64,000 nt of DNA, taken from positions 620,001-684,000 of the forward strand of contig NZ_MU158697.1 of the NCBI RefSeq assembly GCF_015210005.1, read 5' to 3'. This stretch comes from Sphingobacterium hungaricum. GTDB lineage: Bacteria > Bacteroidota > Bacteroidia > Sphingobacteriales > Sphingobacteriaceae. Position numbers and translations under genes: made by a program. This document shows positions 1 through 8,772 of the stretch, in pieces (position 1 is the first letter of the stretch; the number at the start of each line of letters is the position of its first letter). The notes under the pieces were generated by a model that was not told the origin of the DNA, did no database searches, and was given only the letters and a program-made list of their open reading frames with translations.

Positions 1-217
1 GATGTGTTTCGTTTGCTTTATATAGTATTTTATTATTGTGCTGACTTTTAACTAAATAGCCCGCGTCAGAGAGTTGATTAAGTTCTTTTCGGATTGAATT
101 TGTTGATTCATTAAACTCTTCAGCAATCCCGCGCAAATAACCTGTATTTGTCGATGAAACAAAAAATTTGATCAGCAATTTTAACCGGGTTTTCGATGTG
201 ATTAAGGCTTCTAGCAT
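1..217 (-). CDS. Winged-helix DNA-binding regulator (partial, 3' end outside window)
   Basis: The first 72 residues of a protein that runs off the window at base 1. It starts MLEALITSKTRLKLLIKFF and continues with a helix-turn-helix-like stretch (GIAEEFNESTNSIRKELNQL) and a wing-like end (GYLVKSQHNNKILYKAN). This resembles the small ArsR-like winged-helix regulators that sit at the head of Bacteroidota exopolysaccharide loci. It lies 185 nt downstream of rfbA on the same strand, so it may regulate the polysaccharide genes that continue outside the window. The ATG at 217 is the only sensible start. Family assignment is by recognition of the N-terminus only. Confidence 0.7.
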   Translation of the reverse strand, partial: MLEALITSKTRLKLLIKFFVSSTNTGYLRGIAEEFNESTNSIRKELNQLSDAGYLVKSQHNNKILYKANETH

Positions 218-402
218 AGTATCGAACTAAATCGAGCAACAAAAGTACTCAACCTGACTGATATATGCAAATAATTGACAAAACTTAACGTTAATTTAAT
301 AGTATAGTCGTAAAAACGACCATTTATTAAAAATTAGATAAATATATCTAAATTCGTGAAGGAGGTTGGCTAATTAAAATCCGCCAAATCGAAAAAATGG
401 AT
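218..402. other. Intergenic region with two small hairpins between rfbA and the regulator
   Basis: An AT-rich gap of 185 nt. It holds a short hairpin with arms GTCGT (307-311) and ACGAC (316-320), and a second near-palindrome around 331-354 with arms TTAGATA and TATCTAA. Neither has a strong T-tract, so termination after rfbA is only possible, not shown. No clear TAnnTTTG box was found for the regulator. Confidence 0.4.
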
Positions 403-1266
403 TTAGAGTTTACGCACGTAATCGTAATAAATTCCTTTTAATCCTTTAATATTTTCCAACATTTCTTCTCTTCTTATCCACTTTTTGGACAGGGAAATCT
501 CTTCTAAACAGCCAACTTTTAGCGAGGTTCGTTTTTCTATAGCGGCAATAAACTCAGTCGCTTCATTTAATGATTCATGCGTTCCAGTATCTAACCATGC
601 AAATCCCCTTCCCAACAATTGCACATCAATCTCTTTTTCCCCTAAAAACAACTCATTAATTGTTGTGATTTCTAACTCGCCTCGGTCCGACGGATTTATT
701 TTTTTTGCGGCTTGGACAACCTTATTGGGATAAAAATATAGTCCAACAATTGCGTAATTCGATTTAGGATCTTTAGGTTTCTCGATAATGCTCAATACTT
801 CACCGGCTTGATTGAATTCGACAACACCGTATCTTTCGGGATCATCTACATAATAACCGAATATTACTGCCTTCTTCGAGACTTCCACTTTATGGATACT
901 TTCTGCTAGTATTTTCGAAAAACCAGCCCCATAAAATATATTATCACCAAGGATTAAACTAACATCATCATTACCAATAAACTCCTCTCCAATGATGAAA
1001 GCTTGGGCAATTCCTTCAGGTTTTTCTTGAATAGCATAGGAAATTTTCAATCCTAAATCGGCACCGTCAGCAAAAAGCTCTTTAAAACTTGGCAGGTCTC
1101 GTGGGGTAGAAATAATTAAAATCTCGCGGATATTAGCCAACATCAAAACTGACAATGGATAATAAATCATCGGTTTATCGTAGATTGGCAACAGCTGTTT
1201 TGAAACCACTTTGGTCAAAGGGTGTAATCTCGTACCACTTCCTCCAGCTAATATTATTCCTTTCAT
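403..1266 (-). CDS. rfbA: Glucose-1-phosphate thymidylyltransferase RfbA
   Basis: First enzyme of dTDP-L-rhamnose synthesis: it joins glucose-1-phosphate and dTTP to give dTDP-glucose. The 287-residue length is typical. The nucleotide-binding signature LAGGSGTRLHPLT (residues 6-18) is followed by VSKQLLPIYDKPMIYYPLS, the usual RmlA sequence; the later GELEITTIN and GFAWLDTGTHESL stretches are also characteristic. It is the last of four adjacent rfb genes (rfbB-C-D-A) on the minus strand, with a 31-nt gap after rfbD, so it is very likely co-transcribed with them. ATG start at 1266. Confidence 0.97.
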   Translation of the reverse strand: MKGIILAGGSGTRLHPLTKVVSKQLLPIYDKPMIYYPLSVLMLANIREILIISTPRDLPSFKELFADGADLGLKISYAIQEKPEGIAQAFIIGEEFIGNDDVSLILGDNIFYGAGFSKILAESIHKVEVSKKAVIFGYYVDDPERYGVVEFNQAGEVLSIIEKPKDPKSNYAIVGLYFYPNKVVQAAKKINPSDRGELEITTINELFLGEKEIDVQLLGRGFAWLDTGTHESLNEATEFIAAIEKRTSLKVGCLEEISLSKKWIRREEMLENIKGLKGIYYDYVRKL

Positions 1267-1297
1267 TTATTTACTCGTTTTGACAGTCCACAGAGTT

Positions 1298-2170
1298 TTA
1301 ATTTGAAACCTCGTTTAGCATTTTTTGCAAACTAGATTTCCACTCTGGAATGTTTATTTCAAATGTATTCTTAATTTTAGTTTTATCCAATAATGAATAT
1401 TTTGGTCTCTGCGCTGCTGTTGGATATTCTTCTGAACCAATGGCCAGCACTTGACATTGAAGATTCAATATATCCCGAATTGTAACAGCAAATTCATACC
1501 ATGATGCCTGTCCTTCATTTGAATAATGATAAATTCCACCCTGCCATTTATCCGAATCAATAATTTGAAAAATAGCTTCTGCTAAATCCTTAGCATAGGT
1601 CGGAGAGCCGATCTGATCCGATATGACTTGGATTTGATCACGTTCAGACAACAGGCGCTGCATTGTTTTCACAAAATTTTTCCCGTATTTTGAATAAACC
1701 CACGAAGTTCTGATAATTATGCCGTCTGGTAATAACCTATTAATCGCCTGTTCGCCTTTGAGCTTTGTTTCTCCATACACATTCAGTGGCTCGGTAGCGG
1801 AATCCTCATCTAATGGCAAGGAAGATTGTCCATTAAATACATAATCCGTGGAAATTGCAATTAACTTCGTGTCATTGATGGCGCAGTATTCAGCGATTTG
1901 ATCCGATGCCAAATGATTTATTTTTTCAGCTAGCAAAGGTTCGGATTCAGCTAAATCAACCGCGGTATATGCTCCAGCATGAATGATGTAGTCTGGTTGA
2001 TACATATCCAACACAGGATGAATCAAATTTATTTGATCTAGAGGAAGTTGCTTTCTGTCTAGAAAAAAACATTCGAATTGTACTTGATTACGAAAAACAT
2101 CTTGCAACTCTAATCCTAACTGACCGGTTGACCCAGTTACTAGAACTGTTTTTTTAGAGGAAGGACTCAT
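1298..2170 (-). CDS. rfbD: dTDP-4-dehydrorhamnose reductase RfbD
   Basis: Last step of dTDP-L-rhamnose synthesis: NAD(P)H-dependent reduction of the 4-keto sugar. The short-chain dehydrogenase fold is visible: Rossmann motif TGSTGQLG (residues 12-19), the AISTDYVFNG stretch (about 105-114), and the catalytic Tyr-x3-Lys pair at Y132/K136 (VYGETKLKGE). Length of 290 residues is normal. It begins 7 nt after rfbC, in a tight operon. ATG start at 2170. Confidence 0.96.
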   Translation of the reverse strand: MSPSSKKTVLVTGSTGQLGLELQDVFRNQVQFECFFLDRKQLPLDQINLIHPVLDMYQPDYIIHAGAYTAVDLAESEPLLAEKINHLASDQIAEYCAINDTKLIAISTDYVFNGQSSLPLDEDSATEPLNVYGETKLKGEQAINRLLPDGIIIRTSWVYSKYGKNFVKTMQRLLSERDQIQVISDQIGSPTYAKDLAEAIFQIIDSDKWQGGIYHYSNEGQASWYEFAVTIRDILNLQCQVLAIGSEEYPTAAQRPKYSLLDKTKIKNTFEINIPEWKSSLQKMLNEVSN

Positions 2171-2177
2171 AACACAA

Positions 2178-2723
2178 CTATTTGTAAAGATGTTTGAAAG
2201 TTGGCAAGATCAGATCCTTTTCTGAAACAATTAATTCAGTTGGATCTAATTTCCAATCAATGTTTAAATCTTCATCATTGAATATAACACCTTCTTCAGA
2301 TTCTTTATGATAGTAATTATCGCACTTGTAAAAGAATGATACTTGATCAGATAGCACGACGAAACCATGCAAAAAGCCCCGAGGAACAAATAGCTGCAAT
2401 TGGTTTTTATCTGATAATTCCACAGCGACATGCTGTCCGAACGTATCAGAATCTGGTCTTGCATCCACAGCGACATCAATTACTCTACCTTGTAAAACGC
2501 GAACTAATTTTGCTTGTGCATGTTCGCCTGACTGTGCGTGCAGGCCTCTCAAAACTCCCTTAGTAGAATAGGATTGATTGTCTTGAACGAACTTTGTGTC
2601 TAGACCTGTCAATTCTCGAAAAGCATGTTCATTGTAACCTTCAAAGAAATAGCCCCTATTGTCAACTATTACTTTAGGTTCTAAAATGAAACACCCTTCA
2701 ATGTCGGTATGTATTATTTTCAT
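2178..2723 (-). CDS. rfbC: dTDP-4-dehydrorhamnose 3,5-epimerase RfbC
   Basis: Epimerase of the dTDP-rhamnose pathway, a cupin-fold enzyme of about 181 residues. The catalytic His lies in GVLRGLHAQ (H62) and the conserved Tyr in VSFFYKCDNYY (Y132). VPRGFLHGFVVLS is also typical. The reading frame extends to a TTG at 2726, but the ATG at 2723 (MKIIHTDIEG) matches how this family starts, so I use that. It starts 6 nt after the rfbB stop codon. Confidence 0.96.
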   Translation of the reverse strand: MKIIHTDIEGCFILEPKVIVDNRGYFFEGYNEHAFRELTGLDTKFVQDNQSYSTKGVLRGLHAQSGEHAQAKLVRVLQGRVIDVAVDARPDSDTFGQHVAVELSDKNQLQLFVPRGFLHGFVVLSDQVSFFYKCDNYYHKESEEGVIFNDEDLNIDWKLDPTELIVSEKDLILPTFKHLYK

Positions 2724-2729
2724 CAATCT

Positions 2730-3782
2730 TTAAGAATTATATTGAGTTTCATAATATTTTTGATAATCACCAGATGTAACGTTGTCGAGCCATGGCTGAT
2801 TAGACAAATACCAATCAATTGTTTTACTTAAGCCTTCTTCGAATGTTACTGAAGGTTGATAGCCCAATTCTTCATTAATCTTCGTTGCATCAATCGCATA
2901 TCGCAAGTCATGCCCAGGACGATCTTTCACATAAGTAATTAACCGTTGGGAGGTTCCTGTCTCTCTGCCTAACTTCTCATCCATCTGTTTGCAGAGCTCC
3001 TTAACCAAATCAATATTTTGCCATTCGTTAAATCCCCCTACACTATACGACTCTCCATTTTTTCCTTTATGAAAAACCAAATCGATTGCTCTCGCATGGT
3101 CTATTACGTATAACCAGTCACGCGTATATTTTCCATTGCCATAGATAGGCAACGGCTTATTGTTTAGTATATTGTAAATACAAAGTGGGATTAATTTTTC
3201 AGGAAAATGATTCGGGCCGTAATTGTTAGAACAATTAGTTAGCACAATCGGAAGGCCATAAGTATCATGGTAGGCGCGAACAAAATGATCTGAAGCTGCT
3301 TTTGAAGCCGAGTATGGAGAATGTGGATCATACTTAGTATCCTCTGTAAAGAAGCCCTCTTGCCCCAATGCACCAAAGACTTCGTCAGTAGAAACATGAT
3401 AGAATCGCTTGTCTTCAAGGTTGTCTTTCCACAATTCCTTTGCAGCATTTAGTAGATTCACGGTTCCAATCACATTCGTCATAACAAATTCGGTAGGATT
3501 AGTTATTGACCTGTCCACGTGCGATTCTGCGGCTAAATGAATAATACCATCTGGTCTAAATTTTTCAAAGACTTTATTGACGGCTTGGGCATCCGTAATA
3601 TCTGCTTTCACAAACGAATAATTTTCATTATTCTCTACATCCGTCAAATTTTCTAAATTACCAGCATAGGTTAACGCATCTAAATTAACAATCTGGTAGC
3701 CGCGATATTTGTTAACGAACTCACGAACAACATGCGAACCGATAAATCCAGCTCCCCCGGTAATTAAAACTGTCTTCTGCAT
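2730..3782 (-). CDS. rfbB: dTDP-glucose 4,6-dehydratase RfbB
   Basis: Second enzyme of the dTDP-rhamnose pathway, an extended short-chain dehydrogenase of 350 residues. The NAD-binding GGAGFIG is at residues 9-15. The active-site STDE is at 131-134 (VSTDEVFG) and the catalytic Tyr-x3-Lys at Y157/K161 (YSASKAASDH). The arginine-rich NCSNNYGPNHFPEKLIPL stretch that holds the nucleotide sugar is present. It is the first of the four rfb genes, 58 nt downstream of the CpsB-like phosphatase gene. ATG start at 3782. Confidence 0.97.
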   Translation of the reverse strand: MQKTVLITGGAGFIGSHVVREFVNKYRGYQIVNLDALTYAGNLENLTDVENNENYSFVKADITDAQAVNKVFEKFRPDGIIHLAAESHVDRSITNPTEFVMTNVIGTVNLLNAAKELWKDNLEDKRFYHVSTDEVFGALGQEGFFTEDTKYDPHSPYSASKAASDHFVRAYHDTYGLPIVLTNCSNNYGPNHFPEKLIPLCIYNILNNKPLPIYGNGKYTRDWLYVIDHARAIDLVFHKGKNGESYSVGGFNEWQNIDLVKELCKQMDEKLGRETGTSQRLITYVKDRPGHDLRYAIDATKINEELGYQPSVTFEEGLSKTIDWYLSNQPWLDNVTSGDYQKYYETQYNS

Positions 3783-3840
3783 GCTGTAAAAATACCTAAA
3801 TATTGTCGAAATTAATTGTCAATACGCTAATTACGTTCTA

Positions 3841-4605
3841 TTAGGTAAAAAGCAATTGATTTTTTATCGTACAATACTTCATTAAATCCTTTACATCGTA
3901 TTTATTTACAATCCGCCGAATCCCAGACAAATGCTTTTCATGATGTATATCCGTACCTACAAAATCATACATCCCTGCTTTGATCATCATCATTGCATTC
4001 GTTTTTACAGTTTCTCCATAATATCTGGAAATAGATAAGAGGTTTAATTGAAGCATGCACCCAGCATTTTTAATTTCCTTATAGATTTTAAAATTCTGAT
4101 GGTAATAATTGTAGCGCTCCGGATGTGCCAAAATAGGCTGGTACCCTTTATCCTGTATATCCTTAATTGTTTGAAACAATGATTTGGATTCTGAAAGGTA
4201 TGACATCTCAATCAGCATATGCTTTTTCGGCATCAAGCATAATTCATCACTCTCAATCAAATGACTGAGACCGTCATCAAGCATGTATTCTGCCGAGTAT
4301 TCGATTGGAAAATCAATCCCTCTTTCTTCTAATGTGGCTGTTAAACTCTGGTGGGCTTTTGAAATTGTCGCAGGAGTATTATCATGTACTCCTTTCATAA
4401 TATGTGGCGTAGATACAGATTTATGGATGCCTAAATCTTTTAACCCCTGTATAAGATGTATCGATTGTTCAATAGACTGACTTCCATCATCTATTGCTGG
4501 CAATAAATGGTTGTGCATATCACAGCCGAGCCATGATAAACAGTGTGCATCTTTACTTTTTTCTTCTGATTTTTTGCTATTAAATAATTTTCCCCAAAAA
4601 GACAT
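3841..4605 (-). CDS. CpsB/YwqE-type PHP tyrosine phosphatase of polysaccharide export
   Basis: A 254-residue PHP-fold metal-dependent phosphatase. The metal-binding pair H31-x-H33 lies in CDMHNHLLPAIDDGSQS, with further ligands in VSTPHIMKG (H68), LAHPERYNYY and FVGTDIHHE. In known CpsB/YwqE/CapC systems it removes phosphate from the tyrosine-rich tail of the polysaccharide co-polymerase kinase and so controls chain length and export. No partner Wzc-like kinase is in the window; it may lie beyond base 1. The gene sits between the GDP-mannose and rfb genes, which supports a role in surface polysaccharide. Function is by family, not shown here. Confidence 0.88.
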   Translation of the reverse strand: MSFWGKLFNSKKSEEKSKDAHCLSWLGCDMHNHLLPAIDDGSQSIEQSIHLIQGLKDLGIHKSVSTPHIMKGVHDNTPATISKAHQSLTATLEERGIDFPIEYSAEYMLDDGLSHLIESDELCLMPKKHMLIEMSYLSESKSLFQTIKDIQDKGYQPILAHPERYNYYHQNFKIYKEIKNAGCMLQLNLLSISRYYGETVKTNAMMMIKAGMYDFVGTDIHHEKHLSGIRRIVNKYDVKDLMKYCTIKNQLLFT

Positions 4606-4665
4606 AATAAGTTTCGTAATTGTTTATAACGAAGAAAAATTAACTTTCGCTACATGTTGGCTATT

Positions 4666-5658
4666 TTAATTAATTAAATCGCTGTTTTCGCGTTCTAATT
4701 GTTCGTATATATCTTTGACTTCTTGCGCTTTAGATTTATGCAAAACTAGCATAGCATCGTTGGTATTGATTAGAACTGAATCTGTCAAACCAAGGAAAGT
4801 GACATGTTTGTCAACTCCGATACTTATATTTCCGTGTTCATCTACTGGATGGCCTTTTTTAACTAAATAACTATAAAGCGAATCAAATGAACCCATATCC
4901 GACCAATAAAAATTGGAGGGAACAACTTTAATGTGCTCGCTTCTTTCCATTACAGCGTAATCGATACTTTTTGAAGGAATCTGAAGTGAAAGTTCTTCAT
5001 TCAAATAACCGTCTTTAGAAAACTCATACGCTTTCTCTGCGGCCGCATATAAGTTCGGTTCAAAACGCATAAGCTCATTCAAATAAACTCCCGCGCGGAA
5101 ACAAAAAATACCTGAATTCCATAGGAAGTTTCCCTTCTTCAAAAATTCTTTCGCCGTATATTCATTCGGTTTTTCCCGAAAGGAAATAACAGCGTTGTTT
5201 TTATGTTCTATGTAGCCATAACCTGTTTCAGGTTTGTTCGGCTCAATTCCAAAAGTTGCGATGTACCCCTCTTGCGCGAAAGCAATGCCTTGATTGATTG
5301 CTTTTAAATACGCTTCTTCATCTTCAATTAAGTGGTCAGAAGGAGTAACGAACAACACATCATCCGAATGGCAAGCAAATGCGGCAAAAGCTACCGCAGC
5401 AGCGGTATTCCTTGGTACGGATTCTATAATCTTCGTGTAGGTGATGCCCTCCAATTCGCTGCTGGAAAGTTCGATATTCTGAGAATTGCCAACTAGAATC
5501 AATTTTTCTGCAATTTTTTGATTCCGCTCTAAGGTGTGTTTAAATAAAGATTTGCCTTCGAAAATAGGAATATATTGCTTTGGCTTTGATTTTCTGGACA
5601 AAGGCCAAAGTCTAGAACCCACGCCTCCAGAAAGGATTACATTTACGATTTCACTCAT
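4666..5658 (-). CDS. manC: Mannose-1-phosphate guanylyltransferase
   Basis: Makes GDP-mannose from mannose-1-phosphate and GTP. At 330 residues it holds only the nucleotidyltransferase domain and lacks the C-terminal phosphomannose isomerase cupin found in longer ManC/AlgA proteins. The signature LSGGVGSRLWPLSRKSKPKQ (residues 9-28) is complete; VTPSDHLI, ETGYGYIEH and the FLWNSGIFCFR stretch follow in the usual order. It starts 12 nt after the exonuclease gene and is 60 nt upstream of the CpsB-like gene, so it is probably transcribed with the polysaccharide genes. GDP-mannose may feed mannose- or fucose-containing glycans. Confidence 0.93.
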   Translation of the reverse strand: MSEIVNVILSGGVGSRLWPLSRKSKPKQYIPIFEGKSLFKHTLERNQKIAEKLILVGNSQNIELSSSELEGITYTKIIESVPRNTAAAVAFAAFACHSDDVLFVTPSDHLIEDEEAYLKAINQGIAFAQEGYIATFGIEPNKPETGYGYIEHKNNAVISFREKPNEYTAKEFLKKGNFLWNSGIFCFRAGVYLNELMRFEPNLYAAAEKAYEFSKDGYLNEELSLQIPSKSIDYAVMERSEHIKVVPSNFYWSDMGSFDSLYSYLVKKGHPVDEHGNISIGVDKHVTFLGLTDSVLINTNDAMLVLHKSKAQEVKDIYEQLERENSDLIN

Positions 5659-5670
5659 TGTATTTCTTTA

Positions 5671-6192
5671 TTAAACTTCTTTAGGAACGAATTCCGAAGC
5701 AACATCTTTTCTTAAGTATAAACTGGCGCAAGCTTTCGCGTCTGATAATGCATCATGAGCCTTCAATTCAATCCCCATTATACTACAACAAATACTCAAT
5801 TTTGTTTTAGGGAAGCCGATCGCCCGATAAATTTTACTTGTACATTCCCAAGTGTCAGGAAGCTCCAATTCTTTATAATTCAATCCATACAGCTGCATTG
5901 TTTTTTGCAAGACAGACCGGTCAAACTGTTCGTCGTGGGCAACCATAAACTGATTTTGAAGCAAAGGTTTTATGGTCTCAAATAGAGAACCAAAAGTCGG
6001 CGACTCAAGCGTGTGCTTAGGCTTTATGCCATGAACGCGCGTCGTTTGCCACATGTACTCATTATTTGGCGGTTGTACCAAACTATAAAATTCATTGATA
6101 ATTTCACCATCTCGAACATTCACAATCCCAATCGAACATATACTATTGTAGTTCGCATTTGCTAGTTCAAAATCTATCGATGTAAATGTCAT
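5671..6192 (-). CDS. DnaQ-like 3'-5' exonuclease (DEDDh)
   Basis: A 173-residue stand-alone exonuclease of the DnaQ/epsilon superfamily. The acidic residues are visible: D7-x-E9 (SIDFELAN), D91 (DEQFDRSVL), then H146 and D151 (HDALSDAKAC), the DEDDh arrangement. It could proofread or trim DNA or RNA; the substrate cannot be told from sequence. The frame is open to a TTG at 6201, but the ATG at 6192 (MTFTSIDFELAN) fits the family and lies 6 nt after a TATATTTG box at 6199-6206. It appears to lead the transcript that continues into manC. Confidence 0.88.
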   Translation of the reverse strand: MTFTSIDFELANANYNSICSIGIVNVRDGEIINEFYSLVQPPNNEYMWQTTRVHGIKPKHTLESPTFGSLFETIKPLLQNQFMVAHDEQFDRSVLQKTMQLYGLNYKELELPDTWECTSKIYRAIGFPKTKLSICCSIMGIELKAHDALSDAKACASLYLRKDVASEFVPKEV

Positions 6193-6198
6193 TGGCGG

Positions 6199-6206
6199 CA
6201 AATATA
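6199..6206 (-). promoter_or_regulatory. Putative -7 box of the exonuclease gene
   Basis: TATATTTG on the minus strand matches the Bacteroidota TAnnTTTG consensus exactly. It lies 6 nt upstream of the chosen ATG (6192). No TTG was found at the usual 17-23 nt distance, so the call rests on the -7 box and its placement. Confidence 0.45.
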
Positions 6207-6277
6207 AAAATTTTATAAAAATGTAATTTAAGAGATTATTGTCAATTCTTCACTACATTCGATAAATTTTAATTGAT

Positions 6278-7558
6278 TTAATACCCGTATTTATTTTTCC
6301 ATTTAGCCTTCAAAGACTCTCGCAGCTTGGCTTCCGAAGGATTATTCCCTGGCTCATAGAGCGTTTTGCCAACCAATTTATCGGGCATAAACTCTTGTTC
6401 GACAAAGTTTCCAGGATAACTATGTGCGTATTTGTACGATGCTCCATAATCCAGATCTTTCATCAATTTTGTCGGCGCATTTCTTAAATGCAATGGAACA
6501 GATAAGTCGCCTGTCTTTTTCACAAGCGCTTGCGCATTTCCGATTGCTTCATAGGACGCGTTGCTTTTTGGAGAGCTGGCCAAATACGTTACTGTTTGGG
6601 ACAGAATAATTCTTGACTCTGGCCATCCGATTACGTTGACCGCCTGAAAACAGGTGTTTGCTAATAGTAAAGCATTCGGGTTGGCGTTGCCAATGTCTTC
6701 CGATGCCAATATCAATAGTCGCCTTGCGATAAATTTCGCGTCTTCTCCACCTTCAATCATTCTAGCCAGCCAATATACAGCCGCATTGGGGTCGCTACCG
6801 CGAATCGATTTTATAAATGCAGAGATAATATCGTAATGTTGCTCTCCGGTTTTATCATAAAGTGCCATATTCTGTTGCACCTGTTGCAATACAAAATCAT
6901 TTGTAATTGGTTTTCCAAGATTTAGCGATGCATTTACTACTAATTCCAGCACATTATATAACCTGCGCGCATCGCCTCCAGACAGGCGCAACAAAGCTTC
7001 GTATTCTTGAATATCGACTTTCTCTTTGGATAGAAATTCATCTTCTTTTAATGCCCTTTCGATTAAAAAGATTAACTCTTCTTCCGTCAAATTTTCTAGG
7101 ACATAGACTTGGCATCTAGACAGCAATGCTGAAATCACTTCAAATGACGGATTCTCCGTTGTCGCTCCAATCAAGGTGATGGTCCCCTTTTCAACAGCGC
7201 CCAGAAGTGAGTCCTGCTGTGATTTTGAAAATCGATGGATTTCATCTATAAACAATATCGGCTGTTCTTGATTAAAAGCAATCAATCGTTCTGACTTATC
7301 AATCACTTCTCGAACATCTTTCACGCCCGATTGAATGGCGGAAAGACTAAAAAACGGACGGTCCAATTCCTTTGCTAGAATAAATGCCAAACTCGTTTTT
7401 CCTACACCCGGAGGTCCCCATAAAATCATGGAAGGAATATTCTTCTGTTTTAAGGCATTGCGCAGCACAGCATCCTCCCCAACCAAATGTTGCTGACCGA
7501 CATAATCCGAAATGGTTTTCGGCCTTAATCTTTCTGCTAAAGGAATTTTTGTAACCAT
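6278..7558 (-). CDS. rarA: Replication-associated recombination protein RarA (MgsA)
   Basis: An AAA+ ATPase of 426 residues related to clamp loaders, which acts at stalled replication forks. Walker A GPPGVGKT is at residues 48-55 and Walker B LFIDEIHRF at about 102-110. The sensor-1 region GATTENPSFEVISALLSRC and the C-terminal RarA features (GEDAKFIARRLLILASEDIGNA and YKYAHSYPGNF) are present. ATG start at 7558, with a TAAGTTTG box ending 6 nt upstream. The gene stands alone on the minus strand, 85 nt before the exonuclease gene. Confidence 0.96.
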   Translation of the reverse strand: MVTKIPLAERLRPKTISDYVGQQHLVGEDAVLRNALKQKNIPSMILWGPPGVGKTSLAFILAKELDRPFFSLSAIQSGVKDVREVIDKSERLIAFNQEQPILFIDEIHRFSKSQQDSLLGAVEKGTITLIGATTENPSFEVISALLSRCQVYVLENLTEEELIFLIERALKEDEFLSKEKVDIQEYEALLRLSGGDARRLYNVLELVVNASLNLGKPITNDFVLQQVQQNMALYDKTGEQHYDIISAFIKSIRGSDPNAAVYWLARMIEGGEDAKFIARRLLILASEDIGNANPNALLLANTCFQAVNVIGWPESRIILSQTVTYLASSPKSNASYEAIGNAQALVKKTGDLSVPLHLRNAPTKLMKDLDYGASYKYAHSYPGNFVEQEFMPDKLVGKTLYEPGNNPSEAKLRESLKAKWKNKYGY

Positions 7559-7564
7559 AACAAC

Positions 7565-7572
7565 AAACTTAA
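7565..7572 (-). promoter_or_regulatory. Putative -7 box of rarA
   Basis: TAAGTTTG on the minus strand, 6 nt from the rarA ATG. No convincing upstream TTG was seen. One of several -7-like boxes placed right next to a start codon in this window. Confidence 0.45.
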
Positions 7573-7637
7573 CAGTTTTTAACGAAGCATACTAAGGGAT
7601 ATTTAGTAATATGCATGCTATTTTATAAATCTTTTAA

Positions 7638-7645
7638 TACTTTTG
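7638..7645 (+). promoter_or_regulatory. Putative -7 box of the TPR gene
   Basis: TACTTTTG on the plus strand, 13 nt upstream of the ATG at 7659; matches TAnnTTTG. The expected upstream TTG is not evident. Confidence 0.4.
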
Positions 7646-7658
7646 ATTAAAAAATTGC

Positions 7659-8765
7659 ATGTTGAGTAAAAAAACAAATTCCCTGAGAATCTTAATAGTA
7701 CTCTTAATCGCTCAACTTCTGAGTCCAAATTTAGAAGCACAAGTAGCCAATAAAATTGACCCTTCGGGATATATTCATAAATATAATGCTTCATTCAATG
7801 GAATAGGCCCAACTGTGTATATTTTGCCCGCCCCACGCAGCAAAGAGGAATTGTTATCCGACTCTTATAAAGCAAAGGTGAATTTTGCAGATACGATTAT
7901 TTTTGCTCTGGCATTTCAAGATTTATTGGCGGATTTCAAGTCGACAAGCAATGCGATTATTTCCAAAGAGCTCGTGAATGAAAATAATAAGACGATTGAA
8001 TCATTAACTCAATATATTGACCAGGAACTTATTCAGCAAAATTATGTTCTGGCATATGGTCTTTTAAATGAGTCCGCAAGGTTTTCTTTGGAACAAAACA
8101 ATCCCACGCAAAGCATCAATTTTCTTTTAGACGCTTTGATGCATGCGCAAAAAACAACTCACATCAACGACATTGCATCCATTCAGTACAACTTAGCGAT
8201 TCTGTATTTGTTCACGAGAAATAACGAAAGAGCTGCGGAATTTCAAGACAAATATTATTCGTACAGCGTGAATAACAGACTGCCTGTAGAACAAGCCAAC
8301 TCACTCGTGAAGATTGCTCTAATTCAGGCCTTTGACCGAGATTATCGTTCTGCAGAAAATACAATCATCCGCAAAGCCATTCCTTTGTTCAATAAAAACA
8401 AAGCTTACGAAGGAAAGATAAATGCTTGGAAACAATTGGCCACCATCTATCAAATGCAAAATAAGCATGCTGAAGCGCAATGGTTCTTATTGCAAGCGCG
8501 CGATTTGGCGAATAGCAAAAATTTAATCAGCGAATTGGCCGAAATAGAATATATGTTGGCTTCTTCAAAAATGATTCAAAAGAATTATAAAGTTGCTCAA
8601 AAAGAATTGCAGCAAGCTCAGACATTGGCAATAGCCGAAAACAACAAATACCTTGAATTAGCGATTCAAGATAAAATTGGAAACATCTATATGATTTTCA
8701 ATGAATATGAGCAAGCTGAAACGTCTTTGAAAAGTTATTGGGTCTTGAGAGAAGAGATTTTTTAG
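7659..8765 (+). CDS. Secreted tetratricopeptide-repeat protein, function unknown
   Basis: A 368-residue protein. The N-terminus has a hydrophobic segment (SLRILIVLLIAQLLSPNLEA) that looks like a signal peptide. From about residue 110 to the end it is built of helical repeats of the TPR type: for example IASIQYNLAILYLFTRNNERAA, AWKQLATIYQMQNKHAEAQ and DKIGNIYMIFNEYEQAE. There is no DNA-binding or kinase domain after the repeats, unlike the TPR-linked sensor proteins common in this phylum. It converges on the dienelactone hydrolase gene, with only 7 nt between stop codons. A scaffold or adaptor role in the periplasm is an inference. Confidence 0.75.
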   Translation: MLSKKTNSLRILIVLLIAQLLSPNLEAQVANKIDPSGYIHKYNASFNGIGPTVYILPAPRSKEELLSDSYKAKVNFADTIIFALAFQDLLADFKSTSNAIISKELVNENNKTIESLTQYIDQELIQQNYVLAYGLLNESARFSLEQNNPTQSINFLLDALMHAQKTTHINDIASIQYNLAILYLFTRNNERAAEFQDKYYSYSVNNRLPVEQANSLVKIALIQAFDRDYRSAENTIIRKAIPLFNKNKAYEGKINAWKQLATIYQMQNKHAEAQWFLLQARDLANSKNLISELAEIEYMLASSKMIQKNYKVAQKELQQAQTLAIAENNKYLELAIQDKIGNIYMIFNEYEQAETSLKSYWVLREEIF

Positions 8766-8772
8766 CCGTTCC

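Noticed and set aside
359..366. AAGGAGG-like Shine-Dalgarno sequence on the plus strand near the rfbA 3' end
   Set aside because: No plus-strand gene starts just after it, and this phylum rarely uses such sites.
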